Shown piece by piece: positions 11,101 to 17,940 of a stretch of 20,021 bases of DNA. The notes beneath the pieces were generated by a model that was not told the DNA's origin, did not search any database, and saw nothing but the letters and a program-made list of their open reading frames with translations. Made by a program: the position numbers and the translations under genes. Each line of letters opens with the position of its first letter. The first letter of the stretch is position 1. Source of the DNA: Guillardia theta CCMP2712 (lineage: Eukaryota; Cryptophyceae; Pyrenomonadales; Geminigeraceae); assembly GCF_000315625.1 (NCBI RefSeq), contig NW_005434599.1, forward strand, positions 21,918 to 41,938, given 5' to 3'.

Positions 11101-13105
11101 TCCGCTCCAAGGGCAGCGTTCGCTTGCTCATCGACGGGCTCATTGTGATCGATGACCCTTCACATCACGACGTAGGCACGCGGATCGGGTCCGCGAGGCT
11201 GAAGACGGGGTATCACTACATGCAGATCGTCATGTACAGTCACCATCAGGATCCAGTGCTGACTGCAAGGTGGGCGGGTCCTTCAACAGACGAAAAGCAG
11301 AAGCCGTTGAGCGGCCTGCACCTCAACGCGTCATCGGCCAAAGACAATCAGGCGGAGCAATCTTCTAGTGCAGCTGAACTTCCTCAGCCTGGCACCTTGG
11401 GGTTGGAGAAAGGTTTCAAGTTCTTCATCTATAACAACTACAAATCAGATTCAAAATCATTCGACACATTCATGATGTCAAATCCTGAATTTGACGGAAC
11501 CTTGACAGATTTACAGCTCAACAACGATAACGACTGGAAGCGCCTCCTTGGAGATGACGTCGATACTCGCAACCTCCTCGTCGTCTTCCAAGGCATGATC
11601 CCTGTCTCTGTCTCCGGGGACTACTCCTTCTTCCTCCGCTCCAAGGGCAGCGTTCGCTTGCTCATCGACGGGCTCATTGTGATCGATGACCCTTCACATC
11701 ACGACGTAGGCACGCAGATCGGGTCCGCGAGGCTGAAGACGGGGTATCACTACATGCAGATCGTCATGTACAGTCACCATCAGGATCCAGTGCTTGACGC
11801 GACATGGAAGATCGAGAGTGACGGCAAAGCTTCCAACATCCTTGCTTTCCATCAATCCGGTTCTATCTATGGTGTACAACCCTTTGTGCCACAATGGAAC
11901 GTGTCCGAAATCATTCAGCCCGTTGAAAACAATACTGTCCGAGTTATCGTTGAGGAGCCAGCCCGCGATGAAGTCGGCTTCCCTGTCGTTGATGGGTTTC
12001 AGTGCTCCAACTTTGAGACGGCCAAGACCTCCCACAAGCTAAAGCATCGGGTGTCGGATACTCCTCTTTCAACCGTCCTGCTGCCCGTCATCAACTACAC
12101 AAGCCGTGAAACTTACTCAGACTCTCTTCCTAACAACTTGACTGCCCTCACTGTCGAGTGCATGGGCTGGTTTCAGGTGAAGAAAGCTGGAGCATACACC
12201 TTCATGATCAAGACTGTAGGGCAAATGCAGCTGCATGTCGATGGAGTCTCTAAACTTCAGGTCAAGGGCCAGGACCAGCAAGTCTTTGCTCGCACGGAGG
12301 TCAGCCTAGCGTCAGGATATCACTTCCTGTCGGTGGTGTGGAGGAACTTGGCTGAGAACTGGCAGCTGGAGGTCTTGTACAATGGGCCAGACACCTCGGA
12401 TCAAGTCAAATATCTACACGGCTCTACTCTCAACGACACGATGTCAGAGGCGGCGATAGAAGCTTTCAGTAGGGAGAGCCTGGGGCTGGTCAATAAGGAC
12501 GAGGTGAAGAAGGAAGTCAGGTACATCTACAAGATCATCTCCGATCGAGATGTCTACAGGGAAAAACCCAAGCGGGACAAAGAGGAAGTGAAAACTCCGG
12601 CGCCAGCTCCTGCTTCCACTCCTTCTCCGGCGCCAGCTTCAGTCCCAACTCCGGCGCCAGCTCCAGCTCCAGCTCCAGCTCCCGTCCCGGCTCCAGCAAT
12701 ATCCAAGCAGAACACGATGTCGCCAAGCAGGAAAGACGTCTACATAAACAACGACCCATTCGGCTTCTTGAAGAAGAAGCTGGAGAAGAAGCAGAAGATT
12801 CAAGAAGCTCAGGAGCAGTTTCACAAGTCGATCCAAGGAATGAAAGACAAAGGCTACCTGAACGCCATCAACAATGCTAAGAATGCTAAGAATGCCCAAG
12901 GCCACCAAAGGAATCGAGATGGGTCTTGGTTTGGAAAGCTGAAACCCCTCAAGTACCAGGAGAACTATTGGACTGATGGAAGAGGGTGAGTGGTTGCTTT
13001 GCTGCTTGACAGAACTGATTCTTGTTCTTCAGGAAGTGGGAGGGTGACAAGCACACGGGATATGAACCTGTCGAGTATGGACAAGGATGGAGAGACACAG
13101 ATTGA
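5104..13105 (+). CDS. Giant secreted/surface lectin-PA14 protein (C-type lectin + H-lectin-like x3 + PA14-like x9)
   Basis: I infer 11 exons: 5104-5217, 5273-5326, 5409-5525, 5583-5625, 5676-5986, 6031-6194, 6246-6566, 6610-6866, 6919-8952, 9001-12985, 13033-13105. These total 7473 bases (2490 residues) with phases agreeing at all ten junctions and introns of 43-82 bases. Residues 12-32 are a hydrophobic signal or type II anchor. About 65-190 is a C-type lectin fold: [32 protein letters not shown]...WSQGQP. Three modules at about 285-360, 376-460 and 479-554 share a W...C...(V/Y)..IA pattern like H-type lectins. PA14-like modules lie at about 563-711, 721-858, 863-1012, 1027-1165, 1178-1327, 1340-1485, 1762-1909, 1940-2089 and 2134-2279, most with a (V/L)DG strand and a closing GPDT. 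PEPKE repeats (1510-1584) and two 8-Cys modules (1593-1744) sit between PA14-6 and PA14-7. The tail is Pro/Ala-rich then Lys-rich. PA14 and lectin domains bind glycans, so an adhesin or cell-coat role is inferred. The ligand is unknown. Confidence 0.85.
5675..5920 (+). other. Core of the C-type lectin-like domain inside the PA14 protein
   Basis: The exon starting at 5676 completes the Cys codon split from the previous exon (T|GT) and reads [20 protein letters not shown], then [10 protein letters not shown]. This is the classic WIGL, 'W-DG', 'W..GQP' order of C-type lectins. The usual glycan/calcium motifs EPN or QPD plus WND are not obvious: after GQP the loop is [14 protein letters not shown], and the position of WND reads REWQSVG. 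Calcium-dependent sugar binding is therefore uncertain. The domain is broken by introns at 5526-5582 and 5626-5675. Confidence 0.7.
10113..10334 (+). repeat. Perfect 15-base minisatellite coding for (PEPKE)n
   Basis: Fourteen complete copies of CCTGAGCCCAAGGAA run from 10113 to 10322, followed by a fifteenth copy cut after 12 bases. I see no base differences between copies. They encode PEPKE x14 + PEPK, an alternating Pro/charge linker that should be extended and rigid, placed between the sixth PA14-like module and the cysteine modules. Because 15 is a multiple of 3, copy-number change keeps frame, so length is probably polymorphic. Open frames on both strands over this stretch are by-products of the repeat. 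Confidence 0.97.
10362..10817 (+). other. Tandem pair of 8-cysteine modules within the PA14 protein
   Basis: Two successive segments (first Cys at codon 10362, last at 10815-10817) share the spacing C-x14-C-x4-C-x8-C-x8-C-x8-C-x7/9-C-x11/13-C. The first contains CVKASC and [10 protein letters not shown], the second CKMENC and [10 protein letters not shown]. Eight conserved cysteines imply four disulfides per module in an extracellular setting. I do not recognise a named family. Between cysteines the two copies are clearly diverged, so the duplication is old, in contrast to the neighbouring PA14 duplication. Confidence 0.8.
10992..11260 (+). repeat. Direct repeat copy 1 (core of PA14-like module 7)
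   Basis: These 269 bases match 11526-11794 at all but one position (G at 11182 versus A at 11716, Arg versus Gln). They encode the PA14 core from [14 protein letters not shown] through YSHHQDPVL. Sequence on both sides diverges abruptly. Copy start-to-start distance is 534 bases. The repeat uses many C- or G-ending codons, unlike the flanking A/T-leaning exon sequence. Confidence 0.97.
11526..11794 (+). repeat. Direct repeat copy 2 (core of PA14-like module 8)
   Basis: This is the partner of 10992-11260, differing by one base. The surrounding parts of the two PA14 modules (for example [10 protein letters not shown] after copy 1, [10 protein letters not shown] after copy 2) are unrelated at the DNA level. 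Only the core has been copied or homogenised. Confidence 0.97.
12595..12705 (+). repeat. Pro/Ala-rich low-complexity linker
   Basis: Near-repeats of CCGGCGCCAGCT and GCTCCAGCTCCA encode a (P-A)n-rich stretch with interspersed Ser/Thr. It separates the last PA14-like module from a basic C-terminal tail ([20 protein letters not shown]...) that looks helical. It resembles the O-glycosylated or wall-spanning linkers of algal and fungal surface proteins; that role is inferred. Confidence 0.75.
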
Positions 13106-14089
13106 TGGGTGCGAAAAGCACTATTGTCATAGCCCCTGAGGGGTTCAATGTCCATTAGCAATGAAGTTCCTTTCTCAGGCTCATTACCCTACATCTTCCG
13201 ACGGCGATTTTGCTGCAAATCAGAAAGAAATCCTGCAATGTAGTGGTCCACACTCCATCTTCAGGACAAGAGTTGGGGCTCAGGAACTCATCATCTAGCC
13301 CAATCTGCCTGAAGTTTTTTGATAGAGACCTTTCAATCGTCCCATCAGGAATCCCTTAGGCTTCCGGTCCTGCGACATCCCTAGCCTTAACGCGGGTGGG
13401 CGATCTCGAAGGCAACGAGAGGAGAGCTCAAGCAAGGAAGGAGTTTCAAACTTGCCTATCTTAAACTTTTTCCCATTCGCTCTGTGTATGCTATGAGGAC
13501 CCAGTACTGTGTTTGATGTGCTCTCAACCTGCTCACCAGAGTGCCGGGAACTTCGACGATAAACTCGCCCTTCAAAACTGACAAAAGAATCAAAAACCGC
13601 ATTTCAATCTCCAACTCATCCCACAATATCCGAGACAAAGATACTGCTCATCAGATGCAATACATTGAGAATTAAACCATTCATTTCATAACCATTTCTC
13701 GTACAAACCGCACGCAAATGCATGCGAGCAATACATGCACACTACATACATAATTTGATCGGACACTCAAACATCCCCACTCTCCGCCCATTATCAACAG
13801 CGATGATATTTTATCATATTGTTTGCACTCTTGGAAACCAAACCAATCCTCATGGAATCTGTGAGTAGAATAAAGCTCCGAGGCGGACCTGATATGAGTA
13901 CCGTGACCTGGCCCAACAGGCACCCTGCTCTGACTTTTTGGTCCTCTGAGCCCGATGGGGTGGGGGGTAGTCAAATGTGGCTGGCATCCCCCCCATTAGG
14001 TGGAATGAATGGGGGTAGGATCAGGGGTAGGATTGTTTTGCATCGACAGTGAGGTGGGGTAGGGTTTAATAGGCTTGCAACATTTGAAA
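13106..14089. other. Intergenic region, mostly without a recognisable gene
   Basis: Holds the 3' end of the PA14 gene (a short CCCC-TGA-GGGG hairpin at 13133-13143) and a weakly supported minus-strand gene. Sequence at 13900-14060 is G-rich with repeated GGGGGTAG/GGGGTAGG words that lead into the satellite starting at 14141. I see no RNA gene. Confidence 0.4.
13387..13643 (-). CDS. Possible small gene, two C-terminal exons, unidentified
   Basis: On the minus strand, 13643-13537 reads (x)SLSRILWDELEIEMRFLI... through IVEVPGTL, then meets a strong donor (CTG|GTGAGC). An 81-base intron (13456-13536) ends in AAGATAG, and 13455-13387 reads ASLKLLPCLSSP...IAHPR and stops at TAA. Phase is consistent. 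Upstream, a frame at about 13860-13720 could join in phase through donor GTAGTG. There is no family resemblance I can name, and another minus-strand frame through the same bases is also open for about 100 codons. Treat this as a hypothesis. Confidence 0.28.
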
Positions 14090-14649
14090 ATGCGCACTAC
14101 CTACCGGAGGAAGTGCAAAGATTGCGATGTGAGCGACCACAAAATGGGATGTGGGATAGTGGGATAGTAGTGATGGTAGTGATGGGATGGGAGGGTAGTG
14201 ATAGTAGTGATGGGATGGGATAGTAGTGATGGTAGTGATGGGATGGGATAGTAGTGATAGTAGTGATGGGATGGGATAGTAGTGATAGTAGTAATGGGAT
14301 GGGATAGTAGTGATGGGATGGGATAGTAGTGATGGGATGGGAGGGTAGTGATGGTAGTGATGGGATGGGATGGTAGTGATGGGATGGGATGGTAGTGATG
14401 GTAGTGATGGTAGTGATGGGATGGGATTGTAGTGATGGTAGTGATGGGATGGGATGGGATGGGGTCTGAGAAATGGTACCAATGGGTGGGTGGGATCTCT
14501 CACTGCCTTTGACTTGATATGCTTTAGATCGAGATTGTTCCTGGAAAATACAAAGGCACCACCTGTGTAATCAGACTGCCGCTTATTGTTCTTCCATCTA
14601 ATATTTGCTTTTCAAATGTCGATGGTACAATGTTGTTGTCGTTAAGTCG
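14090..14649 (+). CDS. Candidate first two exons of the repeat-rich zinc/SIM locus
   Basis: ATG 14090 opens MRTTYRRKCKDCD and reaches a consensus donor in phase 0 (GAT|GTGAGC, 14129). The next acceptor TATGCTTTAG ends at 14527, and 14528-14649 reads IEIVPGKYKGTTCVIRLPLI... to LLSLS, ending at a perfect donor (CG|GTGAGT). The intron between them contains the C-free satellite. The codons look protein-like, and the CKDC pair echoes the C-x2-C pairs in the exons further downstream. If the first exon is read through instead, it gives CKDCDVSDHKMGC, a C-x2-C-x4-H-x3-C zinc-knuckle-like motif. How these exons join those downstream is uncertain because several open splice paths exist. Confidence 0.38.
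14141..14465 (+). repeat. C-free G-rich satellite of GTAGTGATG and GGGAT words
   Basis: For 325 consecutive bases the plus strand contains no C. The tract mixes GTAGTGATG/GATAGTAGT words with GGGATGGGAT words in an irregular higher-order pattern. Four GGG runs spaced by AT at 14446-14464 form a textbook G-quadruplex motif. It lies in the intron between the two candidate exons above. Translations of either strand are repetitive (for example Pro/Ser/His-rich on the minus strand) and are not genes. Confidence 0.95.
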
Positions 14650-15362
14650 GTGAGTATAAGTAGGAATTCAGAAACAGAAAAGGATCTGACATGGTCCTTG
14701 CTTTCTCAATCGGTTGCTTTGATGGGCTCGCAACGGGACTTCGGATAGCATGTAAGGCAGCATTATATAAGATGGGAGAGCAGAGGGAAAGTGCGATCTG
14801 AAATATTTTATCTCTGGGTTTTGTGTGGCGGACTTGGGGCTTGCATGGGACTCCCGACGGGGCTTTCTAGTATGTAAGTATAGTGTAGGATGGGAGCGGA
14901 TGGGATGGGATCATTCGATGGGATGGGATGGGATGGGCGAATCATTCGACGGGATGGAATCCTTCAATGGGATGGGATGGGGTGGCGAGACTACGAAGGG
15001 TAATGATGACTCTGACATGTCTTGCTTCTGGGCTTGGGCCGGGCTTGGCGGACGGGACTCGCGACGAGGTTACATAGGGTGTAAGTACGATATGGGATGG
15101 GATGATGGGATGAGAGAGGGGTATGAGTCTGACCTTTCTTGTTTCGGACCTTTTGTTACGGGTTTGGTGTCCGGGCGGCGTGACTCGTGCTGGGATCGGA
15201 TAGTATGTAAGTATGGGATGGGGTGGGGTGGCGAGAGAGGTATGACTCTGACATGTCTTGCTTCTGGATTGTGTACTCCGGAATCGGGGCTTGCCGGACG
15301 GGACTCGCGACGGGGTATGGCAGTGTGTAAGTATGGGATGAGACGGGGGATGGAGACTGCAG

Positions 15363-15511
15363 ATCGAGCTGATGAATCGTATCTTATTGTCCAGACCTTT
15401 GATATGGACGACGATTACACCTGCATGTACTGTGATGGAGGCGAAGGCGAACATGTTGATGATGAGCTGATTTGCCCGGTAAAGGAATTTCTCATAGAGA
15501 ACTTGACTTGA
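15363..15511 (+). CDS. Zinc-like C-x2-C...H...C exon, copy A
   Basis: After an acceptor (GGAGACTGCAG, ending 15362) the frame reads YRADESYLIVQTF (first residue completed from the T left by the donor at 15327), then YTCMYCDGGEGEHVDDELIC and PVKEF, stopping at TGA 15509-15511. C-x2-C-x6-H-x7-C is a plausible zinc site. Inside it, GCCCG|GTAAAG could act as a donor, so it may be either a terminal or an internal exon. It is paralogous to copy B 0.5 kb downstream. It could belong to the gene starting at 14090 or be a decaying duplicate. Confidence 0.4.
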
Positions 15512-15869
15512 AGCATCATTGATGATTGTTTTCGTATTGTGTCATACGCTGGGATGGCTCGCCATTGGACTGGATAGGATGTAAGTGCAATATGGGATGG
15601 GGTTGGAGTGAGAGTTTGATGTGAATCTGACCATTTTATCTCTGGATTTTGTGTGGTGGACTTGGGGCGGCATGGGACTCGCGACGGGGCTTTCTAGTAT
15701 GTAAGTATAGTGCAGGATGGGGGCGGATGGGATGGGATGGGATGGCGAGAGAAGGGTATGAATCTGACATGTCTTGCTTCGGGATTGTATATTCTGGACT
15801 TGCGACTTGGCGGACGTGCGGGGCATAACAGGGTGTAAGTACGATATGGGATGGGATGGATGGGTGGTG

Positions 15870-16028
15870 ACTGCATATTGCGCTGATGATTTACACCTTT
15901 TTGTCCAGACCTTCACCGCAAACTCAAAGGACGATGTCACCTGCACATATTGTGGAACAAGGGAGGAAGAACATGTATCTATTGATGAAGAGAAGATTTG
16001 CCCGGTGAAGGAATTTTCTCACGAGTAG
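15870..16028 (+). CDS. Zinc-like C-x2-C...H...C exon, copy B
   Basis: The frame reads YCADDLHLFVQTF, then VTCTYCGTREEEHVSIDEEK, then ICPVKEFSHE and TAG (16026-16028). It matches copy A in order and spacing (ADES.YLIVQTF versus ADDL.HLFVQTF; both have C-x2-C, EHV, ICPVKEF). The acceptor used by copy A is changed here (GCAG to GCAT), leaving only TTGTCCAG about 40 bases later as an acceptor. This may be a second functional exon or a damaged duplicate. Confidence 0.35.
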   Translation, partial: TAYCADDLHLFVQTFTANSKDDVTCTYCGTREEEHVSIDEEKICPVKEFSHE

Positions 16029-16645
16029 AGGAAACGACTTGGAGCATAATTGATATTTGTTTTCGTATTTTGCATCACTCGCTGGGATGGGCTTGCGACC
16101 GGGGCTTGCGCTTGCTAGTATGTAAGTACGATATGGGATGGGATTGGGTACCTGAGATAAAGTCATGTCTGACATATCTGGTTGTTTACATGGGGCTTGG
16201 GACGGAACTTGCCGACGGGCTTGATAGTATGTAAGTTTGATATGGGTGGTGGTGAGAGAGAGAGATGAATTTGATCTATTCTGTTTCTGGATTTTGTGTT
16301 ACGCACTTGGGGCTTGGCGGACGGGACGCGCGTCGGGGCATGACAGGATGTAAGTATGGGATGGGGTGGCAGTGTTAAGGGGACATGCATCTGACTCTCT
16401 TGTTTCTGGATTTTGTGTCGCGGGCTTGGATGGGGTAACTCATGCCGCTGGATAGTATGTGAGTATGGGATGGAGTTGGGGTGAGAGACCCTCATCTGAT
16501 ATCATCTTGCTTGCACATGTCGTTACATCTCAAACTCTCCATCTGCTGGTATCCGACAAAGTGTTGTGTGAGTTTGTCACATGCTCAGCTTCATGAGTTG
16601 CTGACCTGTTGTTTTGACTGTCACTGCCGAAAATTGCTGCTGTAG

Positions 16646-17421
16646 AATGTAAGTGGAGAATTTTGCTATCAGTCAACATCCTGTGGAGTCAATGACTCGG
16701 ACATTTTTCAGTGTAGCAAGGCCAGAGGATGGGCCGAATATTACTACGACGAGGTAAGTTTTGGTCGGGTGCTCTTGTGCAGACTTTTTGAAGTCAAATT
16801 CATTTTGAATGACTCGAGTAATATGCAGCATGTTTGCGACTGCTGCACACGACGCCTCGAGCACAGAGAAGAAGAACAAGAAGTGATAATACTAGAAGAA
16901 GAATCTCACGTGGTAAGAAATGAGCAAAAGTCAAAGAAGAGGAAAGCAAAGGGGCAAACACTAAGAAACTGATGAACAGGATGTCAAAGAGAAGAAAGAG
17001 TCAAATGCTCAGAACGAGCGAAAGCGCAAGAGGGAGGAATGCATCATCATTGTGGATAGTGAGGATGAGGAGCAAGAGCGAACAGCCTCACAGCAGCAAG
17101 GCGTTCAAGTTGCCTCCAACATTATCAACGTCGAGGTGTGAATGATTTCTTCCCTCAAGTCTCTTACTCGTGTCTTGTTGGCACCAGCTGGGCGACGTGC
17201 AGTCGGTTGACTCCAGTCTGGAAGTCATTGACCCTGACCAAGTACTTCTCACTGAGGTATCCGGCGGTCACGGCCAAAAGTCTGCGGCTGAGTGCCGCAG
17301 TGCCGGGCTGCCTCCTGATTCGCCGGCTGAGCCTGAACCGCTGACCGGGGGCTCCGACGCCGCGTCAGGACGCCGGCCCGGCCAGTCGGACGGGCCGGGG
17401 GCCGGGCCCGGGGCATGTTAG
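16646..17421 (+). CDS. Acidic protein with cysteine cluster and SUMO-interaction-like motifs (3' exons)
   Basis: Exons in phase 0: 16646-16753, 16829-16912, 16980-17135, 17188-17421, with clear donors (GTAAGT, GTAAGA, GTGTGA) and acceptors. The start is incomplete: the first exon follows acceptor TGCTGTAG and no start codon is assigned. It reads EFCYQSTSCGVNDSDIFQC, GWAEYYYDE|HVCDCCTRRLEH, a seven-cysteine cluster likely to bind zinc. Next comes EVIILEEE, then a Lys/Arg-rich stretch (ERKRKREE), then CIIIVDSEDEE. Both hydrophobic cores followed by acids fit SUMO-interacting motifs, suggesting a nuclear SUMO reader or ligase partner (inference). If the fourth exon is not used, the gene stops at TGA 17139-17141; if used, it reads on through a GC-rich island to TAG 17419. 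A donor at GAG|GTATCC (17251) is another option. Confidence 0.6.
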
Positions 17422-17430
17422 GCGCGCCTA
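17240..17430. other. GC-rich island at the 3' end of the zinc/SIM gene
   Basis: Base composition jumps to mostly G and C (GCCGGCCCGGCCAGTCGGAC, GGGGGCCGGGCCCGGGGC) between moderate flanks. It contains a perfect 7-base-pair hairpin CTGCGGC-TGAGT-GCCGCAG at 17282-17300 and ends at GGCGCGCC. When translated it gives a Gly/Pro/Ala-rich tail unlike the rest of the protein. A comparable island occurs at 560-800 downstream of another gene. Confidence 0.6.
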
Positions 17431-17682
17431 TCATGGCAGGGCTGCACCTAGCTAGTAACTTAGTAATGCCGGACGACCAATCATGAAACTGGACCCGCAC
17501 ATTGATCAGCAAAGGCTTGAAGAAAGGGCAGTTACATCGCGGACTGCTAGGAAAGCTTCTAATTCACTCTTTCTGCCTCAGGCACAATAATAAATAATAA
17601 GAGACCAGAAAGACACCAAACCCCACTCAACCTCACCGACCGGACATAACTAATACCTTCACTCAACCCCTGATAAACCCGA

Positions 17683-17717
17683 TGCCTTGTGATATTGATA
17701 GGATTATCAATAAGGCA
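17683..17717. other. Strong bulged hairpin
   Basis: Left arm TGCCTT-(GTGAT bulge)-ATTGATA, loop GGAT, right arm TATCAAT-AAGGCA: 13 base pairs, a 5-base bulge and a 4-base loop. It could be an RNA structure (3' UTR or small-RNA precursor) or a paired protein-binding site; the sequence does not decide. Confidence 0.55.
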
Positions 17718-17850
17718 GAAGTGTTTCACTAGTAGATCTGATAGCTCGCTTTTGCTGTCCTTGTTTGTTTCAATATCCCGTTGGTGCGGTTTAGGCTGTA
17801 GGGCCCAGAGAAAGCATGGGGGCCCGGGAGCAGTGAAGTAGAGGACAGAG

Positions 17851-17925
17851 GACAGGACAGGACAGGACAGGACAGGACAGGACAGGACAGGACAGGACAG
17901 GACAGGACAGGACAGGACAGGACAG
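17851..17925 (+). repeat. (GACAG)15 pentanucleotide microsatellite
   Basis: Fifteen uninterrupted GACAG units, preceded by imperfect copies (GAGGACAGAG). The array ends 15 bases before ATG 17941, so it should lie in the 5' leader of the MORN/coiled-coil gene. The minus-strand reading (repeated Ser-Cys-Pro-Val-Leu) is a repeat artefact. Confidence 0.95.
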
Positions 17926-17940
17926 GAGGAAGTCTCCGCC

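Larger units (their letters stand above)
14690..16470 (+). repeat. Degenerate tandem array of about twelve ~120-base units, nearly all carrying GTAAGT
   Basis: Each unit resembles TCTGACATGTCTTGCTTCTG, then a TTGTGT...CTTGGGGCTTGGCGG segment, GACGGGACTCGCGACGGGGC, and a junction AGTAT|GTAAGT followed by GGGATGGGAT words. The donor-like words start at 14752 (GTAAGG), 14874, 15081, 15207, 15327, 15581, 15701, 15835, 16122, 16231, 16350 (all GTAAGT) and 16459 (GTGAGT). Usual spacing is 109-134 bases, with larger gaps (254 and 287) where a zinc-like exon is inserted. Blocks at 14805-14950 and 15630-15750 are closely similar, so there is a higher-order duplication. It looks derived from repeated copying of an exon-intron unit. 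Confidence 0.85.
17422..17940. other. Intergenic region with bulged hairpin and pentanucleotide repeat
   Basis: I see no credible gene in this stretch. It holds AATAATAAATAATAA at about 17585-17600 (a possible polyadenylation context for the upstream gene), a bulged hairpin at 17683-17717, a CCCGGG-containing G-rich patch around 17810-17830, and the GACAG repeat next to the following start codon. Confidence 0.5.

Noticed and set aside
14141-14465. CRISPR array or telomere repeat
   Set aside because: No fixed repeats with unique spacers, and the unit is not a telomere repeat; it is an irregular satellite inside a eukaryotic gene region.
14066-14503. Minus-strand frame rich in Pro-Ser-His-Tyr
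   Set aside because: Pure translation of the GGGAT/GTAGTGATG satellite, with no complexity outside the repeat.
14650-14751. Exon starting at 14672 or 14678 (RNRKGSDMVLAFS...) directly after the exon ending at 14649
   Set aside because: The intron would be just 22-28 bases, below the range seen for other introns in this window; a later acceptor at 14783 also gives an open path.
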